Source: a virus. Taken from it: a stretch of DNA of 51,612 nt. Shown here piece by piece: positions 7,610-17,900 of this stretch. The stretch is from the IMG/VR virus record IMGVR_UViG_3300047320_000164, positions 1 to 51,612 of that record; one strand, written 5' to 3'. The notes under the pieces were generated by a model. The model did not search any database. It was not told the origin of the DNA and saw only the letters and a program-made list of their open reading frames with translations. Every line of letters starts with the position of its first letter. Positions within the stretch are counted from its first letter, which is position 1. The translations under genes and the position numbers were made by a program.

Positions 7610-9444
7610 GTCAGGCCTGTTCCGTTGATCCTCCAACGTGTCGACGTGACCTTGATCGCAGTCGCCTGACCGCCTGATGCGATAGTCCTACTTCCAGTCG
7701 AGCCTGCCGCACCAACTAAAACTAGCGTGTCAGAGGTAATCGCAATCGTCAGCGCGCCCGCGCCGAAATCGTTATCGAACGTGATCGCGGTCCCGATTGG
7801 GTATGGGACGTTTGCGTTACTGTCGATCGTCCATGTACGCGCCGTGGTATCCGCTTCCGGATGGTAAATGTGCTTGCCAGAGTCGGCTGCCACGGTGGTG
7901 TAGGCCGCGCTCTGGCTGTTCTGCGGGATGTTGCGGAAGCCGGCTTGCGCCGAGGTCAGCCCGTCGCCCTGCAGACTGGTGCGGACGTTTGCGAGGGTGA
8001 TGTATTTCGTGGCGTTGGAGGCTGCGCTATCTGCGATGGCAAACATGTCGGCATCGACTGGGGCGGTCTTCTGCGTACCAGCGGCGATGAGCGCGCCCCA
8101 CGCGGTCCAGAGCATCGCCTTGAGATTCGCCCAACTCAGCTTCTTCAACACGTTCGACGCCGCACTATCCATCAGGCCGATGTAGTCGGCATCGACCGGA
8201 GTGGTCTTGCTGGTGGCGCCATTGATCAGCGCGCCGGCCGTGGTCGTGGTCTCGTCGCCCGTGTTGGTGCCGGCCAGCGTCAGGCCAGAGTCCTTGATGA
8301 TCTTGCCAGTGCTACCGTTGAACAGCGCAACGTGATCGCCAGTCGCGGATGCTGGCCCGGTCACCGCGCCATCGACGTTGACCTGCGAGATATTCCAGCT
8401 TGCACCGACTCCAGCCTGTGTGCCGGCCGAGGTGGCGTCGGTGATGCAGTAGATCGTGTCGCCGACTTCGACGTTCGGCCCGCTGGCGCCGCCGATCTTG
8501 CCGGCCACGCTGATTTTGTACAGGTTGCCGGCGTCGGCCGCCGGGTAATTCGGGTTCGCCGAGCAGTCGATGACGCCCTTGAAGATCATGACATCGGCTG
8601 CGCCGCCGGTCACGATGTTGTCGACATAGGCCTTGACCGCCTTCTGCGTGGCGATGGCCGTGTCGCTGTTGGCTGCCAAGGTCACATCGGTGTCGCGCGT
8701 GAGCAGCGCCGCTGTGCCGCTGCCGGTGAAATAGGGGATCTTGTCAGCCGCCGAGGTCAGGCCAGCGATTGCCGCCAGTTCGGCGTCATAGGCCTGCACG
8801 TTCGTTCCTATCGCTAGGCCCAACGTCGTGCGCTGAGCGCTGGCGTCGGCGTCATCCAGTAGGGCGCGACCGGCGGCTGTACACGTGATCTCTTCGATGT
8901 TTCCGGCGCCAGCCGTGCTTCGCCCGAGCAGCTTATCGGCCGCGCTGACGTTCTGCATCTTCGCGTAGGTGACGGCGTCATCGTCGATTGCCCATGTTGC
9001 GCCGGAAGCCGAAACGGTAATGTCACCCTTATCGCCATCAGCCAATGCTGCAGCCGCGAGGCGGGACAGATAGTTACCCTGCGTGCCATCGCGGTTATCC
9101 GTGTAGCTCGTGACGCTGCTGCCGCTGGTGACGACGGTGTAGAGCGGCACGCGGCCGTTGGTGAATGCACTGGCGTTGACGCTCACTACACCCGAACTAT
9201 CCACTTCGACATAGTTCGTCACCGACGCCGTGAGCGTCAGCGTGCCGTTTGCGACCGAGATATTCGTGCCGTCGGCTTTTGTATAGCGCCCGCCATAGTA
9301 GCCCCAGGTCAGCGCAGCGGTCGTAGGCGCGCGCCGGCCGAAGATCATGGATGCGCTTCCGGCATCGAACAGCGCATTTGTAGTGACTTCCTTCTGCGAC
9401 TGGCTGCTGGAAAGCTGGTCAAGATTGGTTGTGCTGTCGCTCAT
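7606..9444 (-). CDS. large tail fibre protein
   Basis: 612 residues, Ala/Gly/Thr/Ser-rich. It begins with NLDQLSSSQSQKEVTTNALFDAG, a common attachment-domain opening, and has fibre repeats such as DGDKGDITVSASG, YAKMQNVSAADKLLGR, NVQAYDAELAAIAGLTSAADKIPYFTG. Near-duplicate blocks (GALINGATSKTTPVDADYIG and GALIAAGTQKTAPVDADMFA) show internal repetition. The ATG at 9444 is used; the longer frame starts with TTG inside the terminator region. It should be the side or central fibre attached to the hub. Confidence 0.85.
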   Translation of the reverse strand: MSDSTTNLDQLSSSQSQKEVTTNALFDAGSASMIFGRRAPTTAALTWGYYGGRYTKADGTNISVANGTLTLTASVTNYVEVDSSGVVSVNASAFTNGRVPLYTVVTSGSSVTSYTDNRDGTQGNYLSRLAAAALADGDKGDITVSASGATWAIDDDAVTYAKMQNVSAADKLLGRSTAGAGNIEEITCTAAGRALLDDADASAQRTTLGLAIGTNVQAYDAELAAIAGLTSAADKIPYFTGSGTAALLTRDTDVTLAANSDTAIATQKAVKAYVDNIVTGGAADVMIFKGVIDCSANPNYPAADAGNLYKISVAGKIGGASGPNVEVGDTIYCITDATSAGTQAGVGASWNISQVNVDGAVTGPASATGDHVALFNGSTGKIIKDSGLTLAGTNTGDETTTTAGALINGATSKTTPVDADYIGLMDSAASNVLKKLSWANLKAMLWTAWGALIAAGTQKTAPVDADMFAIADSAASNATKYITLANVRTSLQGDGLTSAQAGFRNIPQNSQSAAYTTVAADSGKHIYHPEADTTARTWTIDSNANVPYPIGTAITFDNDFGAGALTIAITSDTLVLVGAAGSTGSRTIASGGQATAIKVTSTRWRINGTGLT

Positions 9445-9456
9445 TGGTCTGCCCAA

Positions 9457-9480
9457 TAAAAAACCGCCCGAAGGCGGCTT
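9457..9480 (-). terminator. rho-independent terminator (leftward) before the tail fibres
   Basis: On the minus strand GCCGCC, loop TTCG, GGCGGT then a run of T. It lies between the hub C-terminal gene and the fibre gene, so fibre expression is partly separated from the rest of the tail. Confidence 0.8.
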
Positions 9481-9497
9481 GTTGGTGGTTGGTATTA

Positions 9498-10352
9498 CTA
9501 AACTGATCCGATACCCGGAATCCCGGGACCGACGGTGGCTGAAACTTGATAGACCTTTAGGTACACGGTTGACTGTGGGCTGCCAAAATCTGTCGTTTGA
9601 TCGGTTGCCGTGTACGTGGCCGTTGGACTAGTCAATCCAGTGATTGTGCGCTTCAGCACCGTATAGTCGCTGTCCCATATCTCCAACAGATAGGCCTCGC
9701 TTACCTCACCTAACGGCACGTCGACATAATCCCGCCATTCACCGCCGATCCTGCTGCGACGCACCCAGTTGATCGTCACGTCTCCGTCCGCATTCCTGCC
9801 GCCGCCGATTTGAACTGGTGCATAGCACTCCAGCCCCATTGCCGTATTCACGAAACCCTGCACCTCAGCATCCGGCAGCGATGTCTTTGAAGTCACGCCC
9901 TTATAGACCCTTGCCAGGCCGATTTCAGCCGTGCCAGGATTAGGGCGGCTCCAGGCGGTCATACTGGCCAGCACGAAGATGTCGCCTGCAGCATGCAGGC
10001 TCATCGCCCACTCGGTGCCACGGCGGCCTCGTAGTAAGCCGGATAATCGGTAGGTTGCCGCGCCGATGAGCGCCGCCGTTCGAAATTGCATCACCTCCCA
10101 TCGCCCCGGCGCGCCTAGCACGCATAGGCCGGACCCACTGAACACCTGCTGTTGCGTATAGCTGGTCAATGGCAAGCCCGACTGCAGCAGGATATCCACG
10201 CTGTTGAGCTCATCAAAAATATTGCCGCCACCGAAATCACCAAGGATGCCGGCCGCAGTGCCGATGGTTGCTGCGTTAGTCGAAGACAGCATCGCCTCGT
10301 AGGTTGAACCAGAGTCCACGCTTCTATACAGCGTCGCACCAGTCCATGTCAT
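9498..10352 (-). CDS. tail hub C-terminal part (Rcc01698-C-like), separate gene
   Basis: 284 residues. The sequence (GLPLTSYTQQQVFSGSG, YRLSGLLRGRRGTEWA, VYKGVT, WVRRSRIGGEWRDYVDVPLG, SEAYLLEIWD) matches the C-terminal region of gene-transfer-agent-like tail hub proteins, normally fused to the portion encoded upstream. The ATG overlaps the stop of the 915-residue gene (ATGA). So the hub is split into two polypeptides made from one coupled transcript. The fibronectin-like end from about 190 onward may hold the fibres. Confidence 0.75.
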   Translation of the reverse strand: MTWTGATLYRSVDSGSTYEAMLSSTNAATIGTAAGILGDFGGGNIFDELNSVDILLQSGLPLTSYTQQQVFSGSGLCVLGAPGRWEVMQFRTAALIGAATYRLSGLLRGRRGTEWAMSLHAAGDIFVLASMTAWSRPNPGTAEIGLARVYKGVTSKTSLPDAEVQGFVNTAMGLECYAPVQIGGGRNADGDVTINWVRRSRIGGEWRDYVDVPLGEVSEAYLLEIWDSDYTVLKRTITGLTSPTATYTATDQTTDFGSPQSTVYLKVYQVSATVGPGIPGIGSV

Positions 10353-13096
10353 AGTTGACCTCCCATCGCGACGTAAAATCCGGCGTTATCGTCCTCATCA
10401 CGCAGGAGGGGAATATCCATCAGCGCCAGTACGGTAGCACTCGGCTCGAAGACAGTCTGTGGTGAGTAGGGAGGTGGCATTGCGTCTGCGCCGGTTTGCG
10501 TGTAGACCTCGACCGACTCTTGGATACCTTCCCATTCGATGATCCCGTTAGGCTGATCACGGCGACTCGTGATGCGCGCCCGATAGATCGCACTGTCGGT
10601 GGGCAGTAGCACGATATCGGTTGGCTCAAGGAATGCGTACTTCCGGGTAGTCGTCCAGTGGAAGGTATTGTTCTGCCATGCCTGGTACAACTGGGTGCGC
10701 GCGATCTCCTTGGCCTTGGTCGCGGGCATCACGATGGGCAGTTGGATGTTCACGCGGTGCCGCGTGTCCTTAGTGATTCGTGAGTCGCCCTGGCTTCCGA
10801 TCTGGTGGTCAGCATCCAGATCCGAGTATTCCACGTCGACACGGACCGGCAACTCTGTTTCGAACGCGCGGCGGATATCGAGATTTGCCGGCATCTCACT
10901 GCCTGCTTCGTGCGCTGCACGATCAGCGGCCGGGATGGTTGTCACGGTCGCGGAGCCGCGCTTGATGAAGCGTACCTTGTCTTCCGATTCGACACAGTCG
11001 AAGTAGTAGGCCTGCTGCAGGGGCTCAATGGCAGCGCGCGCCGCCATTTGGTGCGGCACGATGTAGCCGTCGACCTGGTCGATCAACTCGGCAACATCGA
11101 TATCATCAGCTTCAAGTGTAGCGCGTGCGCAAAGGTCCGAAACGATGTCGGCTAATACGACTGGTGCGTTATCTAGTGCCGTGCCATATGGAATGTCATG
11201 GATATTATAGCCGTCAACATAGATAACCTTCTTTTGACCAGGCATATCCCACATTTTGCCGGTGGTGTGTGCAAAGTCGGTACCAATTGTCATTTCCTCG
11301 ATGATCGACTGCGTGATCGGGTCAAACAGCAATAGGCGCGTCGGATCGCCAAAACCACCTCCAATCACAAGACGTAAAAGGCCAGTTGCCTGATCGACAG
11401 TTGCTCCACGTACGCTGTCTCCAAACAGCTGCCCTGGTATTAATGGAAATGCAAAACCTGTATATGTTATTGAACCTGCGCCACGCGTAACCGCATGAAG
11501 CTGATTGTTCCCACTTCCAGCAAAAACCCACAAGGTTTCGTTCGCCGAGTCCCATACGATGGGGGGCATTATGACGGCGCTGCCGGGTACTATTACATGG
11601 GAAACCTCTGCTGCTATTAGATCGAATCTAGTTACCGGCGAACTGCTAAATACCCATGCCAGATAAGAAAATCCGCCAGCATACCCTTGAACAATAACCG
11701 CGTTAGGATTTTGTATTACAGTAGACTTATATGCCCATCCGGGAAAGTTAATGGCGGTCGAAGTAAGGTCGGGTGGGACGCCCCCTCCGCTGCCGCAAAC
11801 CATGCGCTTAGGGTTGGTTTGTGACCACATATCCAATACAGTAACCCACTTATCCTCCGATCCGGTTCTATCCGGTATCGGATCATAATCAGACCCATCT
11901 TCAGCCATGACGCTGGATGGCATAAATCCGGAAGAAAACCCACCTGTTATGCCATTGTTACTTGCGAAGTAAACTTTATTATTATCGACAACCGGAATAG
12001 GTATAGCTGGCCAGTAAAATATGTTATCGAACTGTCCGCTTGACGCATCATCATATATAGCGACAACGTGCCTCGTAGTCGTGTTGACAGCGTATCCATG
12101 GGTAAAAGGGGTCGGCACCCCGCAGCCCCATTCATCGTGCGCGGCAATTTCCGAGCCAGGAAGTCCGCGCCCAATAAAGTAGTAACCACCGCTGTAAACT
12201 GATTTACCTTGAATCGCGTATTGTGGATGGTCGTTCACTACAATGTAGGGAACATCCATGTACCATAATAGCGTCTTAGTTGCGGCATCGTACTCCTGTA
12301 TTTGCGGTCGATGCAAATTACTCGGATCGAGTGTGTAGGTTCCTGTCTCTGGATCAAAAACAGCATGCCCTGTCATGGTAGTCAACCATAGGTGTCCATT
12401 ACTATCCATGTCCGAAGTGGCAATCGCATCGTCCCGGCCGGTGGAATAGTATTCTCCAAAGGTGCTAGCGTCTGGTATATCAGTGTCGCCATCCGTGATG
12501 ACTTCGAATTCCCACTGTGGAGGACGGCCATTTAATTCCGTGACGTCGTAGTTTTCGAACACGACATAGGCATAGCCAAGGTACGCGGGGCTGGCGCCAT
12601 CGGTCGCTTCGATCAACGGGTCCACGTCCTGCGTCTCGGTGCCGAGGTAAAATCGAATGCTACCGATTGCCGGGTCCTGCGTGGCGCCGGCATTGTCTAT
12701 GCTGACGTCATAGATGATCTTTTTGTTCGCCCAGATCCGGCGAATGCCATCGATAGGACCCTCGCATACGAGGACCGCGCACGACAGCGTGTAGGTGAAG
12801 GTATGCTGCTCAGGGCCACCCTTCGCGCTCTCGGTCTGTTCGTGCTCAACTGCGACCAACTCCTTGGGCCAGATGACCGTGCCGGCGTGACGGTTTGTGC
12901 CGTACTCGAACGGGATCGGATTGCCGTAGACGGACATCTGCGTGCGCAGTTCGTCCAGGCGCGGACCATAGCGATCTGGCTGGCTCGTATATGCATCTAC
13001 GCCCGATCCTACCGCGTATGCGGCAGCCATCGCCGACGGATTCCACATGGTGAAGAAGCCTGTTACGCCAGCTGCAGCGACGCCAAGTAGCGACAT
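10349..13096 (-). CDS. tail hub/tip protein with large inserted propeller-like region
   Basis: 915 residues. Residues 1-204 (GSGVDAYTSQPDRYGPRLDE, VYGNPIPFEYGTNRHAGTVIW, CEGPIDGIRRIWANKKIIYD) and 646-915 (VVLADIVSDLCARATLEADD, VDGYIVPHQMAARAAIEPL, VRFIKRG) are the usual tail-tip hub. Residues about 205-645 are an extra region made of repeated strand-rich units with SxGHLWL, TKTLLWYMDVPY, NKVYFASNN, ETLWVFAGS and LLLFDPITQ, resembling a seven- or eight-bladed beta-propeller. The DNA of the insert is visibly richer in A/T than its flanks. The stop of the NlpC gene overlaps the start (TAATG). Confidence 0.85.
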   Translation of the reverse strand: MSLLGVAAAGVTGFFTMWNPSAMAAAYAVGSGVDAYTSQPDRYGPRLDELRTQMSVYGNPIPFEYGTNRHAGTVIWPKELVAVEHEQTESAKGGPEQHTFTYTLSCAVLVCEGPIDGIRRIWANKKIIYDVSIDNAGATQDPAIGSIRFYLGTETQDVDPLIEATDGASPAYLGYAYVVFENYDVTELNGRPPQWEFEVITDGDTDIPDASTFGEYYSTGRDDAIATSDMDSNGHLWLTTMTGHAVFDPETGTYTLDPSNLHRPQIQEYDAATKTLLWYMDVPYIVVNDHPQYAIQGKSVYSGGYYFIGRGLPGSEIAAHDEWGCGVPTPFTHGYAVNTTTRHVVAIYDDASSGQFDNIFYWPAIPIPVVDNNKVYFASNNGITGGFSSGFMPSSVMAEDGSDYDPIPDRTGSEDKWVTVLDMWSQTNPKRMVCGSGGGVPPDLTSTAINFPGWAYKSTVIQNPNAVIVQGYAGGFSYLAWVFSSSPVTRFDLIAAEVSHVIVPGSAVIMPPIVWDSANETLWVFAGSGNNQLHAVTRGAGSITYTGFAFPLIPGQLFGDSVRGATVDQATGLLRLVIGGGFGDPTRLLLFDPITQSIIEEMTIGTDFAHTTGKMWDMPGQKKVIYVDGYNIHDIPYGTALDNAPVVLADIVSDLCARATLEADDIDVAELIDQVDGYIVPHQMAARAAIEPLQQAYYFDCVESEDKVRFIKRGSATVTTIPAADRAAHEAGSEMPANLDIRRAFETELPVRVDVEYSDLDADHQIGSQGDSRITKDTRHRVNIQLPIVMPATKAKEIARTQLYQAWQNNTFHWTTTRKYAFLEPTDIVLLPTDSAIYRARITSRRDQPNGIIEWEGIQESVEVYTQTGADAMPPPYSPQTVFEPSATVLALMDIPLLRDEDDNAGFYVAMGGQL

Positions 13097-13503
13097 TACT
13101 CAACCCCCGGGAATCGGTAGATGGCCACCACCTTCTGGCGCCAAAACTCTGTATAGGACTGCAGCGCCGTCTTACGCGCGGTGACGTACGCGTGCACGAA
13201 CTGCTGGTTGCCGACGAACATAGCCACGTGGTGCGGTGGCTGCTTCTCAAATGCCATCAGCAGCACATCGCCGGCCTGCGGCTCACCGCCCACCCGGACC
13301 AGCTGCGCATCTAGTGCCGGCTGGAGTTCACCATTCGGTCGCAGTGGGTAGGCAGCCTTGTCTTCGTGCGGGATGTCGCACGCGCGCGCCACGCAGGCGA
13401 TCAATCCGATGCAGTCCAGCCCTACGCCCGGCACGCGGCCCTGTGCATGGAACGGCGTACCGACCATCGATATGGCGGCCGCTGCTAGATCCTCTTTTTT
13501 CAT
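13096..13503 (-). CDS. NlpC/P60 family tail tip peptidase
   Basis: 135 residues. Catalytic Cys31 lies in GVGLDCIGLI and the histidine in PPHHVAMFVG (His92 likely), the normal NlpC/P60 order. Tail-associated peptidases of this family cut peptidoglycan stem peptides during DNA entry or tail assembly. It overlaps the DUF2163 stop by ATGA and lies in the conserved DUF2460-DUF2163-NlpC-hub order. Confidence 0.9.
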   Translation of the reverse strand: MKKEDLAAAAISMVGTPFHAQGRVPGVGLDCIGLIACVARACDIPHEDKAAYPLRPNGELQPALDAQLVRVGGEPQAGDVLLMAFEKQPPHHVAMFVGNQQFVHAYVTARKTALQSYTEFWRQKVVAIYRFPGVE

Positions 13504-14354
13504 CAGACGCCTTTGTACATCTGGTCCTGGCCAGGCAGTGAAGGAAAACCACGGAAGCGAATCACGTTATCGAACTTGGAGTTACAGTCTTCGGCCGAGC
13601 GCTTCCGGCAACCGACCCAGACGATTACCTCGTCATCCTCGGCGACCTCGTACGGCATCGGCTCCTGTAGCGTAAGGACACCGCCGGCGCTGTGCTGCTT
13701 GATCTCCATCTGAAGACCAGAATTCGCGCCAGCGGTAAATTGCACCCTCCCCGCAGTGAAGAAGTCGGCGACCTGCGTCAAAGCGGCAATGGTGAAAGAG
13801 CGGTTGCTGGTCACGCCAGTTATGACCTGGTCGGGAAACTTCCATACGCCTTCCGTCTCAGGCACCCCGCAGCGCGCGTCGAACAAATCCGCGTTACAAG
13901 AGGGGGTGACCACGTCACCAAGCGTCTGCTGCAGCTTTTGCGTCATGCCGCGGAACTCCGCTGTGAACGACGAACGCCCCACGGAGATTTCACCGAACGT
14001 GTAGCGGTGTAGCTTCTCGCATCCCATCGTGAGGTCGCGGTAGTTCACACGCATCACGCGCACCTCGCAAAGGTCCCAAAGGCCAGCGGCGATGTCCGCC
14101 TCGTTCACACCTAAGGTCACGAGCGCGCCCTTCACGTCCATCGTGTCCACATTCATGGCTGCACTCGTTTCGGCGGCGGAAGGGATAACTCCGAAGGCAG
14201 ACTTGTACGTCATACCATCGAACGTGATGTCCTGGTCGTGGTCGGGCGTGACAGCAAGCACGAAGGAATCGCGCCGCGTCATCTTCACGATATGGGCGAT
14301 GGTGGTGACCGGCAACGCGAGGTGCGCCTTCAATTCAGCCGAGATGCTTTTCAC
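13503..14354 (-). CDS. DUF2163 / phage BR0599 family tail protein
   Basis: 283 residues. The ending VGCRKRSAEDCNSKFDNVIR followed by FRGFPSLPGQDQMY is the hallmark of the BR0599 C-terminal domain, and FDARCGVP in the middle belongs to DUF2163. Conserved cysteines may bind metal, as in the related gene-transfer-agent hub-associated protein. Structural component between distal tail and hub. Start overlaps neighbour by 4 bp. Confidence 0.9.
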   Translation of the reverse strand: MKSISAELKAHLALPVTTIAHIVKMTRRDSFVLAVTPDHDQDITFDGMTYKSAFGVIPSAAETSAAMNVDTMDVKGALVTLGVNEADIAAGLWDLCEVRVMRVNYRDLTMGCEKLHRYTFGEISVGRSSFTAEFRGMTQKLQQTLGDVVTPSCNADLFDARCGVPETEGVWKFPDQVITGVTSNRSFTIAALTQVADFFTAGRVQFTAGANSGLQMEIKQHSAGGVLTLQEPMPYEVAEDDEVIVWVGCRKRSAEDCNSKFDNVIRFRGFPSLPGQDQMYKGV

Positions 14355-14929
14355 AGACGCATCTCCGTCAGTGTCAGGTCATCGCAGATATACATCAGCC
14401 CGCCAGCACCGCGCGTGGCGACCTGCCAGAACAGTTCGTCCGAATCGAACTGCACAGGAACATCGAATTCGCCGCTCCAACCAGTCGGGCTCGCACCGCT
14501 GTTTTTGGTGATGATGCCCGTCGTGTAGTCCACCGTGTATGACCCGCCGCCGGCCACGGTGATCGCGCTCACTGGCTTGGTGATCTTCCGGGTGTAGGTG
14601 GCCGCACCGCTGGTGTAGCTCTTGCCGATCTGCCAGGTAGTCGGTGACAGCGCCGTTACGACCCCGCGCGAATCGCTCTTGTAGTCGGACCAGTCCTTAA
14701 TCCTGAAACCGTCGGCACGCACGGCCCGGAAGAAAGCATCAATCTCGTCCCGCTCCGCCTGCGTGCGGTGCGTGGTCGAGCCATTAAACTTTGTGAGGTA
14801 GTGAGCCCAGTTGACATTGATCGTGACCTGGCCTGAATCGGTCCTGATCCGAGTACGCGAGTCGAGCGGGCCGACGACCAGCCCATAAGCCAACTTATCC
14901 GGGAAGCGCGGGGTTTCGAGGAAGGACAT
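14351..14929 (-). CDS. DUF2460 family distal tail protein
   Basis: 192 residues opening with MSFLETPRFPDKLAYGLVVG and containing FNGSTTHRTQAERDEIDAF, FRIKDWSDYK and GVVTALSPTTWQIGKSYTSG, all typical of DUF2460. Family members are distal tail (Dit-like) proteins of GTA-type tails. The ATG overlaps the tape-measure stop (TAATG). Confidence 0.9.
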   Translation of the reverse strand: MSFLETPRFPDKLAYGLVVGPLDSRTRIRTDSGQVTINVNWAHYLTKFNGSTTHRTQAERDEIDAFFRAVRADGFRIKDWSDYKSDSRGVVTALSPTTWQIGKSYTSGAATYTRKITKPVSAITVAGGGSYTVDYTTGIITKNSGASPTGWSGEFDVPVQFDSDELFWQVATRGAGGLMYICDDLTLTEMRL

Positions 14930-17900
14930 TAGCTATTCCTCCTGCGCGCGCGGCTAAGGGCCACGGCCGTTCGGTTTGCCATCTGGTCAGCTGATTCCCG
15001 AGTGGTTCCAGGCGGCGCATCGATATGGATGTTGATGACGTCGCCGCCCGACGGCTGCTCCATCGGCACTGCATTCGTGACCATTTCACTGTTAAAGCCG
15101 ATGACCTGACTAGATCGACTTTCGATAACTGCACCCGCTGCGAATCGTTTGACCGACGCCCCGGCACCGAACACACCTCCATCCGCGAACGCTTTCGCTG
15201 CTGAACGCACAGCCATGCGCCCCTGGCTGTCACGGACCAGCGGCAAGAGAGTTACGTTGCCGCGGTCACCAACCATCCTGACCGCAAGCTCGCCACCTTT
15301 ATCGCGTACCAACGGCATGATCGCCTCAGGTCCAGCCTCACCCATCACACCAGTGTCGCCGTTTTTCATTGGGAAGAAGGTCGGCGCCGAAACAACGCCC
15401 GGGATACCACCCTTGGCGAACGGGATCACATTGCCGCCAGCGAAGATGTTGCCGTTGGCGGAGGCGAGCAGGTCAAGGTCAGCATAAGAGGCACTGGAAC
15501 CGACGTCGCCACCTCCAAACAGGCCGAATAGTCCCGAGGCGCCAGCCCCCGATCCCGTGGCGGAGATACGTGCGAGCGCTGCGGCCGCTGCATCTGCCGC
15601 AACGACTAAGGATGGAAGCGAGGTGACCGCCAGAGTACTCATTACCCCATTTGCGCCGGTGGTTGCGGCCGTAAAGGCAGTGACTTGCGTCGCCGCCGCT
15701 GCCGCACTAGCAGCAACAGCAGCCAGGTCGGGCGCGCCACCTAGACGTTTTACAAGCGACGCACCCACGTCAGCCGATGCCGTCGGCACCTTTGATGCCC
15801 CGCCAAACAGACTTGAAGCAGTATCAACGATACCGCCAAGTGCACCGTCCTTGCTAAAAAGTTTTACGCCCAGGTCTTTAATTGCAATCTTCGACAGGTC
15901 GGCGGCAATATCAGCGAACAACGATTTGAACGCATCCTTGATGGAGACGGTGCCACTGATGATCCTATCGAAAAAGGAATTGAAGCCGCCCTCAAAAGCG
16001 CCCTGAAATTTCTCTCGCACCAGGTCAGCGGATGCCGCGAGTTTATCGACTTCCAACTGCAGCGCGCGGGCCTGCTGGATCATCTTCGGATCAGCGGATG
16101 CGTGGGCTACAGCATCGAACGCAGTGGCCACTTGCTGCAAGTCGGCGGCGGCCTGTAAGCGAGCGTCGCTGACCATGCGCAGGCTTTCCAGTTCACCAGC
16201 CGCTCCGGTTTGGGCGGCAAGCTGGGCGCGCTCTGTCGCTTCGAACAGGTCGAACTGTATGCGATCGCCGACCTCATTAATACTGTTCAGCTTTGCCTGT
16301 GCGACCACCAATTCACGCAACGTAGCCAGGCGCGCGAGATCCGCATTACGAGCGGCTGCTTCACCGACATCGCCCTGACTCTCGGCTTCGTCGCGCTTAG
16401 TGGTCAGTTGCTTCTTGATCTTTTCGTTGCTCAAGTCAAAGCGCGCGCCGGCGGCCTCCGCGAGCAACCCCCTCTGCTCAAGCAAGTCGGCGTTGATCCC
16501 AGCGAGGGTGTCTTGGAATGCCTTTGCGGCACGCGCCTCCTCAAGTGATAACCGAATCGCAGCTCGCCCAGCATCCACCTGGAGGGCCGCCTTTTTATCC
16601 TGCAGGGCCTCTACCCGATTATTGACCTCAGCTGCCTGGTTCTCATCCTTCGGCTTGAATCGCTTCAGACCGGCAATTTCTTTGTCGATATTTGCTTCCT
16701 GCTCGCGCAATGCCTCTTCTTGAGAAGTTCGGAGCGCGCTATAGTAGCGACTGATCGAAATCAGATCTTCCTGGTAGTAGGCCTGCAGGAACTCGGTACG
16801 CGAAGCGAGGATCTGGCGCTCCCTTTCGGACATACGCTCCAGGCCCTTGAGTTCGCCCTCCAACTCCTTAAACGCACCATCCGGCGCCGGCGTACCGCTT
16901 GGCAGAACTGGGGCGCGTGGCTTCGACGTACCGATAAGCGCTTTCTTCTTGTATAAATCGTCGATGCGCCCCTGGATTTCAACGGGATCACCTTTCTCAA
17001 TGACGCCATCGAGGATAAGCTGCTTCTTCGCCATCAGCGCCGCGATCTGTTGGTCGTAGAGCTTCTTGGTGTTTTCGTTAGATTCCTTCAAGGCGTCTTC
17101 TTTGGCCTTGTAGTAATCCTTGTCGGAGAGCAGCGCCTCATTGTTATACTTCTGCAGGAATTGATTGCGAGTCGCCAGCAGATCCTGTTCACCTTTAATC
17201 TCGCCATCGCGCTTGCCGACGATGGCCTCGAACTTGTCGGGCGGTGGCGGATCCGTGAGGTTCTTGTGCAGGTTGCCAAATGCCTCCGCCGACTTCTCTA
17301 CCGCCTCGTTGTACTGCTTCCAGTCGCCAGATATTTTCCCAGGGCTGAGCGTAGCCAAGTCTTTCAGCACGCGACCGGCAAGGCCAGCTTTGATCGCAAC
17401 GTCGTTCAGCCCTGAGAGCCCGGCGGCAGCGGCGACGGCAAGCAGACGGATGGCCTCGGCTCCGCGCACGGCAAAGCCTGAAAACTGGTCGCCGTTTTCC
17501 TTTGCCGTAAGGAGTGCATTTGCCACCCCCTGCAGGGTCGGCAGCAACTCGGCGGCCAGGGTGCGGCCAAACGAGCCACTGAGCAGGCTGAGCTTGCCGA
17601 GCGTGTCGTTGAAAGCGTCTGCCTTGTCTGCGGTGTCTTGCGTGACGCCAGCATAGCGCTTGTAGTATTCGATGTTCTGCTGCAGCGCGCGTCCACCATC
17701 GTTCAAGAGAGCGATTTGAGCGGCTCCCGACTTACCCAGCAAGCGCGTAGCAATCGCGACCTTCTCTGGTCCGTCCGCGTAGCTTTCAAACTTGTCGGCC
17801 AGTTCGATCATCACTTGATCGACGGACTTCAGCTTGCCTTCGGCATCCTTGATATTGATACCAAGCGCCTTGAACGCGTCGGCGAACTCCTTGTTGCCGC

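Noticed and set aside
7861-8817. 318-residue plus-strand frame opposite the tail fibre
   Set aside because: Arg/Gly-rich antisense of repetitive coding DNA; no ribosome site, and the minus-strand product is a recognisable fibre.
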